The notes under the pieces: generated by a model
What the model was told of the DNA's origin: nothing
Seen by the model: the letters and a program-made list of their open reading frames with translations, nothing else
Databases searched by the model: none
Program-made: the position numbers and the translations under genes
Shown here: in pieces, positions 44,505-55,900 of the stretch
How positions within the stretch are numbered: the first letter of the stretch is position 1
How the letters are laid out: every line of letters starts with the position of its first letter
Source of the DNA: Alphaproteobacteria bacterium
GTDB lineage: Bacteria > Pseudomonadota > Alphaproteobacteria > Rhizobiales > Rhizobiaceae
DNA length: 64,000 bases
NCBI GenBank assembly: GCA_024742485.1
Contig: JANSYK010000003.1
Span: forward strand, 310,001-374,000
Reading direction: 5' to 3'

Positions 44505-44551
44505 ATTATAGTCTCATTCTGTCATGGCAACCGCCGTGACAGGAGATGACG

Positions 44552-45181
44552 ATGAAGCTCTATTATTCCGAGACGCCAAACCCACACAAACCCTGCGCCG
44601 TCGCGAAGTATCTGCAGATCCCGGTTGACTATGTGCGGGTGGATCTTGGCCGGGGAGAGCATAAGCATCCCGCCTATCTGTCCATCAATCCCAACGGCAA
44701 GACACCGGCGCTCGAAGACGGTGACATCAGTTTATGGGAAGCGCATGCCATCATGGTCTATCTGGCGCACAAATCCGGATCGGACCTTTGGCCCGAAGAT
44801 GCGCTCGACCAGATCGAGGTCATGAAATGGCTCAACTGGGACACGGCCCATTTCTCGCGCCATGCCGGCCGATTGTGGTTTCAGAATTTCTTCAAAGGTG
44901 TCATTGGTGCCGGTGAACCGGATCCGGCTGAAATCGAAGATGCAATGGGCTTTTTCCGCCAATTCGCGGGCGTTCTGGATGATCACATGAAAGGCAGGGA
45001 TCATGTGGTCGGCGACAGTCTGACGATCGCCGATTTTGGTGTTGCCACATTCATGCCGCGCTGGAAGGAGGCCGGGCTTCCGCTTGAGGATTATCCGCAA
45101 ATCAGCCGGTGGCATGACCGGATGGCCACGCTGGACGCGTGGACCAATCCATGGCCGGCAAACTACGCCACCTTGGGATAG
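44552..45181 (+). CDS. Glutathione S-transferase
   Basis: The protein has 209 residues. The N-terminal thioredoxin-like domain opens KLYYSETPNPHKPCAVAKYL and carries NPNGKTPALEDGDISLWEAHAI, where the cis-proline and the acidic Trp/Glu region bind glutathione. The helical C-domain contains SLTIADFGVATF. ATG 44552 is six bases after AGGAG; the ATG at 44546 would be too close. It probably detoxifies electrophiles under control of the divergent TetR-type regulator. Confidence 0.9.
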   Translation: MKLYYSETPNPHKPCAVAKYLQIPVDYVRVDLGRGEHKHPAYLSINPNGKTPALEDGDISLWEAHAIMVYLAHKSGSDLWPEDALDQIEVMKWLNWDTAHFSRHAGRLWFQNFFKGVIGAGEPDPAEIEDAMGFFRQFAGVLDDHMKGRDHVVGDSLTIADFGVATFMPRWKEAGLPLEDYPQISRWHDRMATLDAWTNPWPANYATLG

Positions 45182-45232
45182 AGATGGATTGTCTGTGTTG
45201 CGATGGTGTCGTTCAGGACAACATTGGCGACG

Positions 45233-45838
45233 TTACTGTGTTGGGCGAAGCTCGATGATTTCGGTCTTGCCCTCTTCACGGCTTTCCCCAGCGGGTGTGC
45301 CGCCCTCCACATCGTGTTGCGCATCATTCATGTTGACCGATGACGTGCGCGACCCGCCGTCGACACCGTCATTTTCGATCACCCGCGGCTTGACTTCCTC
45401 GACATGGAATTCACCACCACCGCTGTATGTGGTTTGATTGCCGGCATTAACCGTCACCGGTGCGGTGCCACGTCGAACATTGATTGTTCCGTCATGACCG
45501 ACCGTGACATTTGTGCCGCCGCCGGAATGCGAGACCACTTCACCGGCGGTCTCAGGTCCACGCGTCGACGCCTTGACGTAGCGCACAGCGCTGCCGCCCA
45601 TCAGATTGTCGGTCTGAACGACCTTTCTCTCGCCGCCGATCTCGGTCTCGATCACTTCGACACCGTGAACATTCGGTCCCTTGTCCTCCGGTTTCAAGGG
45701 CGGACAGGATGAGCAGTCAATGGTGATAATACTGCCTGCACCAGTGCTGCCGGATCCGATGGTTAGAACGGAATCGCCTGCCAGAACCGGTCCGGCACCA
45801 AACACAATTATGGACGTCAAAAGGATACGGCGCTTCAT
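45233..45838 (-). CDS. HPE1-like exported protein
   Basis: The protein has 201 residues. It has a signal peptide (MKRRILLTSIIVFGAGPVLAG). The mature part has a Cys pair in TIDCSSCPPLK and then EIGGERKVVQTDNLMGGSAVRYV, a pattern I associate with rhizobial proteins labelled as having a plant virulence effector HPE1-like domain. The rest is Gly/Thr/Val-rich and probably disordered. Start 45838 is preferred to the longer frame, which overlaps purD. The effector label is historical; here it is more likely a periplasmic protein of unknown role. Confidence 0.6.
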   Translation of the reverse strand: MKRRILLTSIIVFGAGPVLAGDSVLTIGSGSTGAGSIITIDCSSCPPLKPEDKGPNVHGVEVIETEIGGERKVVQTDNLMGGSAVRYVKASTRGPETAGEVVSHSGGGTNVTVGHDGTINVRRGTAPVTVNAGNQTTYSGGGEFHVEEVKPRVIENDGVDGGSRTSSVNMNDAQHDVEGGTPAGESREEGKTEIIELRPTQ

Positions 45839-45932
45839 CTCGCTCTCCCGGGTTGTGTCCCGACCATAGCGATGAAGGGTTTTCATCCGGTTTGCATGCG
45901 TGGTTAACCGCCGGTAAACGATTTCCGCAGGA

Positions 45933-47216
45933 TTAGCCATCTTGGGATTCCCGTGCAATCGCCCGCCAGCCGATATCCCAACGGCAAAAGCCGTCTTCCC
46001 ATTCAATCAGATCGACTGCCCGATAGGCGCTTTGTTGGGCCTGGCGGACCGTGTCGCCGAGAGCTGTAATACCCAGAACGCGGCCACCATTGGCGACCAG
46101 GTCGCCTCCGGATCGCGCCGTGCCCGCATGGAAGATCTCCGTATCCTTGTCGGCCGATGCCTGATCGAGATTGCCGATCGACGTGCCCTTGCGGTAGGCG
46201 CCGGGATACCCGTTGGCGGCCATGACCACACACAGGGCACTCTGATCCGTCCACCGGGTGCTCATTGTCCACAATTGACCGTCCACCGCTGCCTTGATGA
46301 TCATCAGGAGGTCGTCCTTCAGACGCATCATCAAAGCCTGGCATTCGGGATCGCCAAAACGGACATTATACTCGATCAACTGCGGTCCGGTCTCCGTGAT
46401 CATCAGACCGGCATAGAGGACACCTCTGAAGGGCGTGCCCATCTGTTCCATGCCGGTGAGGGTCGGTTTGATGATCTCATCCATCGTACGCTGTACCAGC
46501 GCATCGGTCATGATCGGAGCGGGAGAATAGGCCCCCATGCCGCCGGTATTGGGGCCCGTATCGCCGTCACCGACGGCCTTGTGATCCTGTGCAGTGGTCA
46601 GCGGCAGCACCTGCGTGCCGTCGCAGATACAGAAAAAACTGGCTTCTTCACCGACCAGGAATTCCTCGACCACAACCTCGGCGCCAGCTTCGCCAAACGC
46701 TCCCTCGAAGCAATCGTCGATTGCCGCCAAAGCCTCCTCCAGCGATTGGGCAACCGTTACGCCCTTGCCGGCGGCAAGGCCATCCGCCTTGATAACGATC
46801 GGCGCGCCCATCTGCCGCGCATAGGCCTTCGCTTTCGGCGCATTGTTGAAGCGCATATAGGCCCCGGTCGGAATGCCGAACCGGTCGCACAAATCCTTGG
46901 TAAAACCTTTCGAGCCTTCCAGTTGGGCTGCCGCAGCACTGGGCCCGAATACCGGAAATCCTGCCAGTTCCAGCTTGTCCGACAGGCCGGCAACCAGCGG
47001 TGCCTCCGGGCCAACGACGATCAGAGTGATATTCTTTTCCCGGCACAGATCGATGATCGCCTCGTGATCATCGATGTCCATGTCAATGCAGGTCGCGTGT
47101 TCCGCGATACCCGGATTGCCGGGCACGCAATAAAATGCCCCGATAAGCGGGGAGGCGGATATTTTCCAGGCCAGCGCATGTTCCCGGCCGCCGGATCCGA
47201 TCAGAAGCACATTCAT
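45933..47216 (-). CDS. purD: Phosphoribosylamine-glycine ligase
   Basis: The protein has 427 residues. It is an ATP-grasp enzyme opening [18 protein letters not shown], with [13 protein letters not shown], then [15 protein letters not shown] and the metal site [13 protein letters not shown]. It joins glycine to phosphoribosylamine in purine synthesis. The frame is open 54 codons further upstream, but that part lies in the divergent ubiA promoter region; the start at 47216 matches the family exactly. Confidence 0.97.
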   Translation of the reverse strand: MNVLLIGSGGREHALAWKISASPLIGAFYCVPGNPGIAEHATCIDMDIDDHEAIIDLCREKNITLIVVGPEAPLVAGLSDKLELAGFPVFGPSAAAAQLEGSKGFTKDLCDRFGIPTGAYMRFNNAPKAKAYARQMGAPIVIKADGLAAGKGVTVAQSLEEALAAIDDCFEGAFGEAGAEVVVEEFLVGEEASFFCICDGTQVLPLTTAQDHKAVGDGDTGPNTGGMGAYSPAPIMTDALVQRTMDEIIKPTLTGMEQMGTPFRGVLYAGLMITETGPQLIEYNVRFGDPECQALMMRLKDDLLMIIKAAVDGQLWTMSTRWTDQSALCVVMAANGYPGAYRKGTSIGNLDQASADKDTEIFHAGTARSGGDLVANGGRVLGITALGDTVRQAQQSAYRAVDLIEWEDGFCRWDIGWRAIARESQDG

Positions 47217-47325
47217 GACCCCGTCTAACATGCTTGCGATCCGGGTCAAGCGCTGCGTCGAAATTCCAACCGGTGCCGGGGAATACGTCTTGACTTGCGA
47301 CTGCCGAAACTGCCACCAAAGCAAA

Positions 47326-48285
47326 ATGCGGACATCCGATGCACAGACAGGCCGTGTCGCCGACGCCCCGTCCGACAACTGGGTTTATCGATTGCTGCCG
47401 CCATCACTGTGGCCCTATGCGCAACTGGCACGCTGGGATCGGCCGATCGGTTGGCAATTGCTGAAGTGGCCCTGTTGGTGGTCCGCTGTGCTTGCCGTCA
47501 ATGCCAAGCCGATCATCGTTGCCGCCGACATGCTGACAATGATCTATCATCTGCTGCTCTTCATGATCGGAGCGATTGTCATGCGTGGTGCCGGGTGCAC
47601 CTACAATGACCTGGTCGACTATGACATTGATATGAAAGTTGCCAGAACCCGATCCAGACCACTGCCATCCGGTCGCGTGAGCAAGGGGCAGGCAAGAGCG
47701 TTCATGGTTGTCCAGGCACTGATCGGCCTCGTCGTGTTGCTGCAGTTCAACCTTTTTACCATTGTACTTGGCATTGCCTCGCTGGCCGTTGTTGCAATCT
47801 ATCCTTTTGCCAAACGCTTTACCGACTGGCCGCAGTTCTTCCTGGGGCTGGCCTTTTCCTGGGGCGCGCTGGTCGGCTGGTCAGCGGTCTTCGGAAGTTT
47901 GAGCGCTGCTCCGATCTGGCTTTATGTTGGATCGGTTTTGTGGACCATCGGGTATGACACCCTGTATGCCCACCAGGACAAGGAAGATGATGCTCTCATC
48001 GGTGTGCGCTCGACGGCGCGGCTGTTCGCCGAGAAAACCAAACTCTGGCTCACGCTGATTTATGCGTTGGCGGCAATCTGCATTGCTATTGCAGCAGGTC
48101 TGGCGAGCAGCCCCTGGCCCGTTTTTGCCGGGCTGTCCCTGGCGGGAATCATGCTCGCTCGACAGATCATCATATTGGACATTGATGATCCTGATCAGTG
48201 TCTTGCCCTGTTCAAATCGAACAATCGTGTCGGCTGGACGGTCTTTGCAAGTCTGTGCCTGGGCGTGATCGTTGTGTGGGTTTGA
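47326..48285 (+). CDS. ubiA: 4-hydroxybenzoate polyprenyltransferase
   Basis: The protein has 319 residues with eight or nine membrane helices. The first aspartate motif [20 protein letters not shown] and the second [13 protein letters not shown] are complete, so it should bind Mg-polyprenyl diphosphate. It prenylates 4-hydroxybenzoate for ubiquinone, using the product of IspB. ATG 47326 is selected because the family usually begins shortly before the [14 protein letters not shown] region. It is divergent from purD. Confidence 0.95.
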   Translation: MRTSDAQTGRVADAPSDNWVYRLLPPSLWPYAQLARWDRPIGWQLLKWPCWWSAVLAVNAKPIIVAADMLTMIYHLLLFMIGAIVMRGAGCTYNDLVDYDIDMKVARTRSRPLPSGRVSKGQARAFMVVQALIGLVVLLQFNLFTIVLGIASLAVVAIYPFAKRFTDWPQFFLGLAFSWGALVGWSAVFGSLSAAPIWLYVGSVLWTIGYDTLYAHQDKEDDALIGVRSTARLFAEKTKLWLTLIYALAAICIAIAAGLASSPWPVFAGLSLAGIMLARQIIILDIDDPDQCLALFKSNNRVGWTVFASLCLGVIVVWV

Positions 48286-48384
48286 TTTCCTGCGTTACGA
48301 GGGTCGACTTTCATATTTGCGGTCATTGTATTTTGCCTGTGTTCCCGAACACTTGACGGCAAATTAGCGCGGTTGGATCAGCAA

Positions 48385-48413
48385 TTAACAGTCATTTTCG
48401 AACGCCGTATAAT
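48385..48413 (+). promoter_or_regulatory. Near-consensus promoter of the giant-protein pair
   Basis: TTAACA (48385-48390) and a perfect TATAAT (48408-48413) are separated by 17 bases. Transcription would start near 48420, leaving a leader of about 140 bases. The leader includes the dyad TTAACAAAATGTTAA (48447-48461). No other gene fits in the 48286-48562 gap. Confidence 0.7.
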
Positions 48414-48562
48414 ACAACACACTATCATTTGCTTTGTGTCCCCGATTAACAAAATGTTAACGCGCCCAAGCATTTGAAAGCGCTGTTTCGTGGAACTTGC
48501 CCGGCGTTTCTGATACTTGGATTCTCACAATTTATGCAGATTTCCACTGGGGGGTGGCCACA

Positions 48563-51500
48563 ATGGCTCGAAGACCTCGCCTGCCGAAATCGGCTGCCAA
48601 ATCGGCGAGCAAAGCCAGGCGGCCGCGCAAGAAAACAGCCCGCAAAAGCGCTGCTGCCGAAGGCATTGAGAGTTCGGTTCGCAGCCGCCGCGGCCGGATA
48701 GGCGGTCCGGGAAACATTCGCCGCTTTCCGATCAGGCCGCCGCTTCGATATCCCGATCCCATTGGCAATCTGTTTGATTCCGCCCGCGCCGGCGCAACCA
48801 TTGTGCGGCCGGATGATCTGATGGCAATGCGGATCGAATTGCGGAACATGAACATTGCACCGGGAGCGCCGCCGCGGCTCAAGCCGTCCGGTAGCGGCAC
48901 CGGGCTGATCATCTTGCATATGCAGCCGCAATCGATCACCGAAGAGACCTTCTTTGAAACGAGACCGGCCGGAACGGAAAACACCACCGGCAACCCGCAC
49001 AAGGACAACAGGCCCAAACCGGAGCCAGTGGGCGGGGGCAGCGAGACCCTTCGGCCGCCACCGGTGCGGGCCCGAATTGCCGGTGAATCGCGTCTTGTGT
49101 TTCAGGTGCCCGGCGGATTTGACGTGCCCTATACGCTGGAAGGGGTTCTCGATGCCTGCAGAAGCCTCAGACCGAAAGTCGCTGCCAATGCGAAGCCGCG
49201 GCCAAGGCGCCGCGTGATCATCAGGCCGGGCGATCTGATCCAGCAGGGCGCCATTGGGCGGATGAAGCCGGCACAGAAGGCTGCGCTCAGCAGTTTCGTG
49301 CTGCGCAGCATGCAGATCGGCTTGATCAACGGCGACGATGCCACCTTGCGTTTACGCCAGATCTCCGGTGGCCCCGGCATCCGGCCCATCAGGGTTCCTC
49401 CCGGCGGTGGCCGGATCGACCGGCGTATCACGCCCCGGGCAGCGCGTCCTGCTCCACCGGGCGCGACGACAACCGCGATCGAAATGCCCTGGCGGTTGAT
49501 CCTTTCGCCGCACAACGCAACCCGCTGGCACCACGCCGCAGGACCCGTGACCTCTCCGGCAACGAACAGAACGGAATTGTGGCATTCACGGCTTGTGGCG
49601 CCGAGTTCCAATGGAACGGTCATTCAGCCTCCCTATGAGGACAAGAAGCGGACCATCCGCGCGATCTGGGCATTGACGGGTGAGAATTCGGCCAAGCCCA
49701 TGAGCGGGAACTGGCCGGCATCGGCGGATCTCCCCGATCCCAGCACATCGCCCTTCCGCATGCCCATGGACGATTTCGACCGGTTTCAGATCACCCACGC
49801 TTCGTCCAATTTCTCCCGCCGGGCCTATGCGCCCGAACCGATCGATACCCAGTTGATGATGCTGACGGCGCTTGGCGGATGGCTCGATAGTCGCGGTGCC
49901 TGGGAGCCGCCCGGCATGTCGATCGAGGAGTGGGTCCATCGCGCCAGCATGGCGCGCGATCATTATGTTCGGATCGTCTATCGCGGCGTGGTTTACCCCT
50001 GCGGTCACCGCTTTTCTCTCGTCAAGATCAGCGAACGCAAATTCCACAATGGTGCCCGCGGTTCAGAGGATCGAAACGGGGATGGGCTTGGTGATCCGAT
50101 CATTGAACAAAAGCCCGGCAATCCAGCCTATCTGCGCCAACGCCTGTTTCTCGTCCCCCGCGAAATCGAACGCCGATACGATGAGCCGGCCTATCAGTCG
50201 CTAACGGACAAGGCGAACACACGCCTGTTCATGCACCAGTTTCCCTTTTCCAGCGTTCGTATCCTGACCCAGGTCACGCCCAATCTTGACCCGCCTGAGG
50301 ACAATGATGTCGCCGGACACGGCCAACGCATGTTTTGGCCGACCGTTGACGGCGAGCCATTCAAATTCCAGTGCAGCGCAACCGACCTGGATGGCAACCG
50401 CGTCGCGTTCCAATTGCCCATGATTTTCATGGACAATACGTTTGCCGCGCCGACGGACAGCAATCTGAACCCTGATTACGCAACGGCCGAAGCGCGGGCT
50501 GCGGAAGCCGAACAGGCTTTCCGAACAACGGGAGACAATCGGGTTGCCGATCTCAAACTTCAAAGGATCGCACTGGCGGCCAGCCTGAAGGCGGGGGACA
50601 CTTCCGTCCAGGTTCAAAACCTCAGCTTCGGCGGCGAAGCCGAATCCGGCAATCAGAAGATGCGTAACGCCAGCGACGGCCTGTCGCGCCCGGTGTTTTT
50701 CCCCAAAGTCGACAGGATCGAGGCGCGTGTCGGCGCCCTGGCGCATCTGGGCGGGAGTTCAAAATTCAACGTTCTGACCTGGAACGAACATTTCCTCAAA
50801 AAGGGCTTCAATCAGAATACGGGCCAAGTTTTTGTCGATGTCGACAAGGATCCGAACCCGCAAATGGCCAAGCTCGATTTTTCCGCTCAGGGAGATCGGT
50901 CCGGCGGATTTGTCCAGCCCAATCTGAAGCCCGAAGCGCTGTCGCGCCTGGCCGGACCGGTCATGGGAGACGTCGACAATTTCATAGCCGGGAACATTCC
51001 GGACGGGGGTGGCTTTCCGGTCTCGCCGGGCGATCTGCCATTGCCCTTGATATTTGGATGTATTCCGCTTGGAGAGATCATCAAGGCGGTCGCCAATCTC
51101 GGCGACACGCCGGAACGGATCCCGAAATTCGGCACGGAGTCCGGCACGCAAATTGAATCCTTTATCAACGCGTTGATCCGTCTTTTTAATGTTGCGACTG
51201 ACCTTTCGGCGCAACCCGGCGGCATCGCCAACGCGGCACTATCTGCCTTCATCGCCTCGCTCGCCGACCAGGCACAGCAATCGGCGGCCTATTCTGCGGC
51301 GCAGATGGCGCCCATTCAAACTGCCATCGCGCAGCTTGATGCCGCATTGGGGACGCTTGCGGGCAAGATACAAACCTTGATGTCATTGTCTGTTTCCGAC
51401 GCGCCGTCTGCCCCCAATTTCGGCGCGTTGCCAGCGGATATCAGCACGGCACGGGCGGCGGTTGCCAATCTCGTCGCAGCAGCCAATGCCAATGTCGGTG

Positions 51501-52930
51501 GCGTAGCCGTCCCATCGGGCTTCCGCCAGTCGGTTCTGAGCACCGCCCAGCAGCTGGATGACTTTCTGGCTGATCTGGAAGCTTTACCGACGCTGATAAC
51601 GCAGGGCAAGGCGTTGTTTGATGCGCTCGATGCCATCGTTGGCGATCCGCAAAATCTTGGTGATTTGCTGTCCAACCCGGCGCAACTGAGAACCCGCATT
51701 GAGGCGGTCGCCGCGGCCATCGGTTCGCTCAAGACAACGGTCGGTTCCATGAACCTGATCGAAGGGGCGCCCCGTAATTCCATCGTCAGCGCCCTGAGTG
51801 CGGTCGAGGATGTTCTTGATACCGTTGCAGATCTCTTGCAGCTGCTGGAAATGTTGACCGGAGACGAATTGACCATCCGGTTCGACTGGAACCCGGAAAT
51901 CGACAGTTGGTGGCTGCCGGGTGCAAACCCCTCAACGGATGATCCGATTTTTCGGGCCAATGACAAACGCGGCTTCGCGGTCGCCGTTGAGGCGAAGGTC
52001 AAGAAGAACGGCAGCACATCACCAAAGATCAGTGTGACCTGCGGGCTCAAGCATTTTGACCTCGTATTGATTGCACCGGCCAGTTTTCTCGAGCTCAAAT
52101 TCGAGAAGATAGAGTTTTCCGTCGACAGTGCGGCCAAAACCGATGTCGACGTCCGGTTCAACGAGATCAAATTTGTGGGACCGCTCAGCTTCGTCGAAAC
52201 CCTTCGCGACCTCATCCCGCTGGACGGCTTCAGTGATCCCCCGGCGCTCGACATCACGCCGCAAGGTATCGATGCGAGTTTTTCCGTTGGCCTGCCAACG
52301 ATTGCCGTTGGGGTACTCAACATCTCGAATATCAGCCTCGGCGCCGGCTTCACGGTACCGTTCATCGGACAGCCGCTTTCCGTGCGGTTCAATTTCTGCA
52401 CCCGCGAGCAACCCTTCCTGTTGACGGTCTACATGTTTGGCGGCGGCGGATTTCTGGGTGTCACCATTGATCCGAACGGCGTGCAGATTCTGGAGGCATC
52501 ATTCGAATTCGGCGCCAGCATTTCAATCGATCTGGGCGTGGCTTCCGGCGGTGTCGAGGTCATGGCCGGCATCTATCTTCGCATGGAGCAGGATGCGGCA
52601 TCGCTGACCGGTTATTTCCGGCTCGGTGGCCATGTCGATGTGTTGGGCCTGATCACCGCCTCTTTGGAACTGTATCTGGAACTCAGATACGAGTTTCAAT
52701 CCGGCAAATGTGTCGGCATGGCACAATTGACCATTGAAATCTCCGTTTTCATCTTCTCCGGCAGCGTCACCGTTCGCTGTGAGCGCAAGTTCGCTGGTTC
52801 AAACGGAGACCCGAACCTGCGCCAGATGATGGGCCTGGCACCGCAATTGCCGCTGGAACAGGAACTGACTCAAATCTCCGGCGAAGACATCGACTATGCC
52901 TGGCGTGAGCATTGCGAGGCTTTCGCATAG
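48563..52930 (+). CDS. Unrecognised giant protein A (about 1455 residues)
   Basis: I recognise no known domain. Residues 1-50 are extremely basic and Ala/Ser-rich (KSAAKSASKARRPRKK). About 165-345 contain beta-type segments with phrases such as ESRLVFQVPGG, EMPWRLILSP and TELWHSRL. About 886-1096 are long Ala/Leu-rich helices, probably coiled coil. About 1170-1410 are alternating hydrophobic beta strands (GGGGFLGVTIDPNGVQIL, then SISIDLGVASGGVEV) that resemble a large beta-sheet or barrel-like groove. No signal peptide is visible. ATG 48563 is used because GGGGGGTGG precedes it; an upstream TTG (48497) is possible. Protein B follows after 25 bp. They probably act as a pair. Confidence 0.7.
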   Translation: MARRPRLPKSAAKSASKARRPRKKTARKSAAAEGIESSVRSRRGRIGGPGNIRRFPIRPPLRYPDPIGNLFDSARAGATIVRPDDLMAMRIELRNMNIAPGAPPRLKPSGSGTGLIILHMQPQSITEETFFETRPAGTENTTGNPHKDNRPKPEPVGGGSETLRPPPVRARIAGESRLVFQVPGGFDVPYTLEGVLDACRSLRPKVAANAKPRPRRRVIIRPGDLIQQGAIGRMKPAQKAALSSFVLRSMQIGLINGDDATLRLRQISGGPGIRPIRVPPGGGRIDRRITPRAARPAPPGATTTAIEMPWRLILSPHNATRWHHAAGPVTSPATNRTELWHSRLVAPSSNGTVIQPPYEDKKRTIRAIWALTGENSAKPMSGNWPASADLPDPSTSPFRMPMDDFDRFQITHASSNFSRRAYAPEPIDTQLMMLTALGGWLDSRGAWEPPGMSIEEWVHRASMARDHYVRIVYRGVVYPCGHRFSLVKISERKFHNGARGSEDRNGDGLGDPIIEQKPGNPAYLRQRLFLVPREIERRYDEPAYQSLTDKANTRLFMHQFPFSSVRILTQVTPNLDPPEDNDVAGHGQRMFWPTVDGEPFKFQCSATDLDGNRVAFQLPMIFMDNTFAAPTDSNLNPDYATAEARAAEAEQAFRTTGDNRVADLKLQRIALAASLKAGDTSVQVQNLSFGGEAESGNQKMRNASDGLSRPVFFPKVDRIEARVGALAHLGGSSKFNVLTWNEHFLKKGFNQNTGQVFVDVDKDPNPQMAKLDFSAQGDRSGGFVQPNLKPEALSRLAGPVMGDVDNFIAGNIPDGGGFPVSPGDLPLPLIFGCIPLGEIIKAVANLGDTPERIPKFGTESGTQIESFINALIRLFNVATDLSAQPGGIANAALSAFIASLADQAQQSAAYSAAQMAPIQTAIAQLDAALGTLAGKIQTLMSLSVSDAPSAPNFGALPADISTARAAVANLVAAANANVGGVAVPSGFRQSVLSTAQQLDDFLADLEALPTLITQGKALFDALDAIVGDPQNLGDLLSNPAQLRTRIEAVAAAIGSLKTTVGSMNLIEGAPRNSIVSALSAVEDVLDTVADLLQLLEMLTGDELTIRFDWNPEIDSWWLPGANPSTDDPIFRANDKRGFAVAVEAKVKKNGSTSPKISVTCGLKHFDLVLIAPASFLELKFEKIEFSVDSAAKTDVDVRFNEIKFVGPLSFVETLRDLIPLDGFSDPPALDITPQGIDASFSVGLPTIAVGVLNISNISLGAGFTVPFIGQPLSVRFNFCTREQPFLLTVYMFGGGGFLGVTIDPNGVQILEASFEFGASISIDLGVASGGVEVMAGIYLRMEQDAASLTGYFRLGGHVDVLGLITASLELYLELRYEFQSGKCVGMAQLTIEISVFIFSGSVTVRCERKFAGSNGDPNLRQMMGLAPQLPLEQELTQISGEDIDYAWREHCEAFA

Positions 52931-52955
52931 GGCGCACTCCAACGGGAGGAACTTC

Positions 52956-55900
52956 ATGGCGAAACAGACAATCCTGTGGACCGTTTTGCCGGCCGGTTGG
53001 GCGTCGGGTGAGGGGGATTACGCCGGACAGGCGATGGTGTCGGCCGTTGTTTCCCCCCGGCTGACGCCACAAGCAGCCACCGAGCAGATGCTGAGTGCCT
53101 TTCCTGAATTTCTGGACTGGCCGGATACGCTGTCGGGTGCGACCTTTAAGCTGGAACTGGCAGCAGGAACCCTGCCGCTACTCCCGATCAGCAAACCGAA
53201 TTCAGAGCTTTGGAAGAAACTCTTCAAACCGGAAACGCCTGTGGCCGGCTTTCAGTTCAAGGACATGAGCAAGGTCAATTTGCATTCCTATGCCGTGCGC
53301 AATGTTCTGGGTTTTGTACGGCGTCACTATGCCAGCCTGGCGGTCCAATCAGCGTCCAATCATCCAACTCTCCTGCCGTGGAAGGATGCTCACCCCGATC
53401 TGAAAAACATGTTGTCGGACATCGGAACACGCACGCTCAAGCAGGACTTCGGCGACCGGACCATAGAGTTTGCGCTACCGGGATTTTCCCGCTTCTTCGG
53501 GGAGGAGGGGGATTCCCTTCGCGGCCGTCTTGGCAAGTCGGTTTTCGGGCCCAGAAGCATCTACAAGATGCCGGTAACAGCAATTGGAGCAGAGGATCAA
53601 GGGCCGCCGCCCCAAAAAGGCACCGCACCCAGGCGGGCACTTCCATCCGATTGGTACAATCCACGCCCCGGCGGTCCGCAATCGCCGCTGGTCAATCAGC
53701 CGGATGCGGCGTTGATGGACCAATTTTCCTCCGCAGCCGAATATGCCTTTTATCAGGCCAATCGTTTCTACAACCGAGAGCCGGCGAGCGATGCAGAGCG
53801 ACGTCTGCGCTATCCCAATTATCAGGACATCCCACCGCCCCCGGAAATTCCGGAATTCGATTTTCATCGCATAACAGCATCATTCGGTGACTATGGTGCG
53901 CTCCTGCGGGCCCTTGGGCTGGTGATCGATTTCGTGGTTGAGGACAGTGATCTTCTTCGTGATCAGATTGCTGCCGGTGGTGGCCAGGCCGAGGGTTCGA
54001 TGCGGCTGGTTTCCGGCTGGTCAAACGGCCATGATGCCTCCGGCGACAACTGGCCGCGAACGGCGTGGCGCGCGGATGCCGAACGCTTCCATCCAAGGTC
54101 TCGGGGCGGTGAACTGGACCGCGGACTGCTTTGGCTGGAGGGATCGGATGATGGCTGGGGGCAGGCCGGCAAGGAAGACGGGTTCTTCGACATCTACCAG
54201 CTTGATCCCGATGGCGCCACGCTGAAAACCGTCGGCTTCACGTTGAGCGCGCAAAACTTGCTGGCCAAAAGCCTTCATCCAGAGCGCATTGACGGTGCAG
54301 TGACCTATACGACCGGTGACAGTCAGCCGGTAGCGGCACTTCGTTCGGGAGGCATTGGTGTCTCGCAGCATGGTCGTGCTGCGCGCGTCGCCCAGGATGC
54401 CGCCGCCGCGGCGCTCAAGAACAAGGCCGTCGATAGCGGCAAGGGCGACAAGGTGACTTTCTTTGCCGAGGATCTGCTTCGGGGCTATCGTGTCGATGTC
54501 TCACCGGTTCCCGACTGGACACAACCCGGACCGTGGTACTCACTATGTGCCCGCGACGGCACCTACCGTCTTATCGACACCGACGAAACGCTCGAGTTTC
54601 CATCGGATGAAGGCCATATATCGGGTGCCTCGACGACCAGTACCACGAGCGATACGGTCGATCCCGATGACCACTATATGCATGAATCGCTGTTTCGCTG
54701 GACCGGCTGGAGCTTGTGCGCTTCCCGGCCCGGCAGGACCATCCGTGCCGAGAAGGTCGAGGGGACGGAACTGCAGGGCGAGGCGCCGGCCGATGTCACA
54801 GATCAAACCGAGAAGGGCAATGGGCTCGCGGTTCAGTACAAAGCCAGCAAGGGTTCGCTGCCGCGCCTGCGTTTTGGGCAACGCTACCGGTTCCGCGCCC
54901 GGGCCGTTGATATCGCCACCAACAGTCTGGCATTGGATGATCCAACGCTCGGTCCGCTTGAACAGGCGAGTGAAGCGGTTGGCTATTGGCGCTTCGAGCC
55001 CATAGACCCGCCCGCAATGGTACAGCGCGTACGGCTTAGCGAAGGCGAGTCGCTGGAACGGCTGGTCATCCGGTCCAATTACGCTGAGGACACGACCAGT
55101 TATCTCAGCACGCCCGATTTTGTTGCAGCCGCAGCAAAGCCGGACTCGCAGGACTTTGAATATGTGGCGCTGTCGGAGCGCCATTTCGTGCCGCCCAAAT
55201 CATCACAGCAGCAATGCGAAACCCATGGGTTGTTCGATCAGTATTTTGCCGATTGGCAGGCCATCAAGAAAGGCTATGAGATTGCCGCCAGGGAAGATGG
55301 CACGCTGTACGATCAGGCAGCCGGCGCCCAGGTGGAACTCGTTACACCGACTTCCCTGTCGAATGTGGCATCGACCAAGACCATACCGCCCGAACTTCCG
55401 AGCGCCGACAATCCGGTCGGCGACCGACTGACGGGCGGGCAGTACATCATTCACCGGCAAGACAAGATCGTCACGCCCTATCTGCCCGATCCGGCAGCGG
55501 CGGGTGTGGCGATTCGTGCGCAAGCCGGAAGCACATTGCCCGGTGTCACAGGACCGATGATTCTCGGTCCCGGCTGTGAAGTGGTCGAGGCTCCGAACAA
55601 GCAATTGGTGATTCTGGTCACCCATGGCGGCGCCTGGCCGGACACGGAAGGCTTTCGCCTGATCGTGGCCGAACGCCAGGCCAATCTGACCGGGCGTCCC
55701 TGTCAGGAAACATTTCCCGATGCGGGCCTTCCAAAATGGAATGCGAACGACCGCACGCTGATCCTGTTTGTGCCCAAGGGTCGCATTGTCCGTCTTGCCT
55801 ATGCCAGCTTTGCTGATGCCGAACGCATCAAGACATTCGGTCTGCCTCAGTGGACAGCCAGCGATGCGGAAAGCGACTTCATACTCGAAATGGCGAAAGC

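Noticed and set aside
45942-47228. 428-codon frame antisense to purD
   Set aside because: It mirrors the conserved purD reading frame and has no recognisable content or ribosome site.
50887-52401. Long minus-strand frames inside giant gene A
   Set aside because: They are opposite a continuous 1455-codon frame with a clear start and coupling to gene B, and show no recognisable content.
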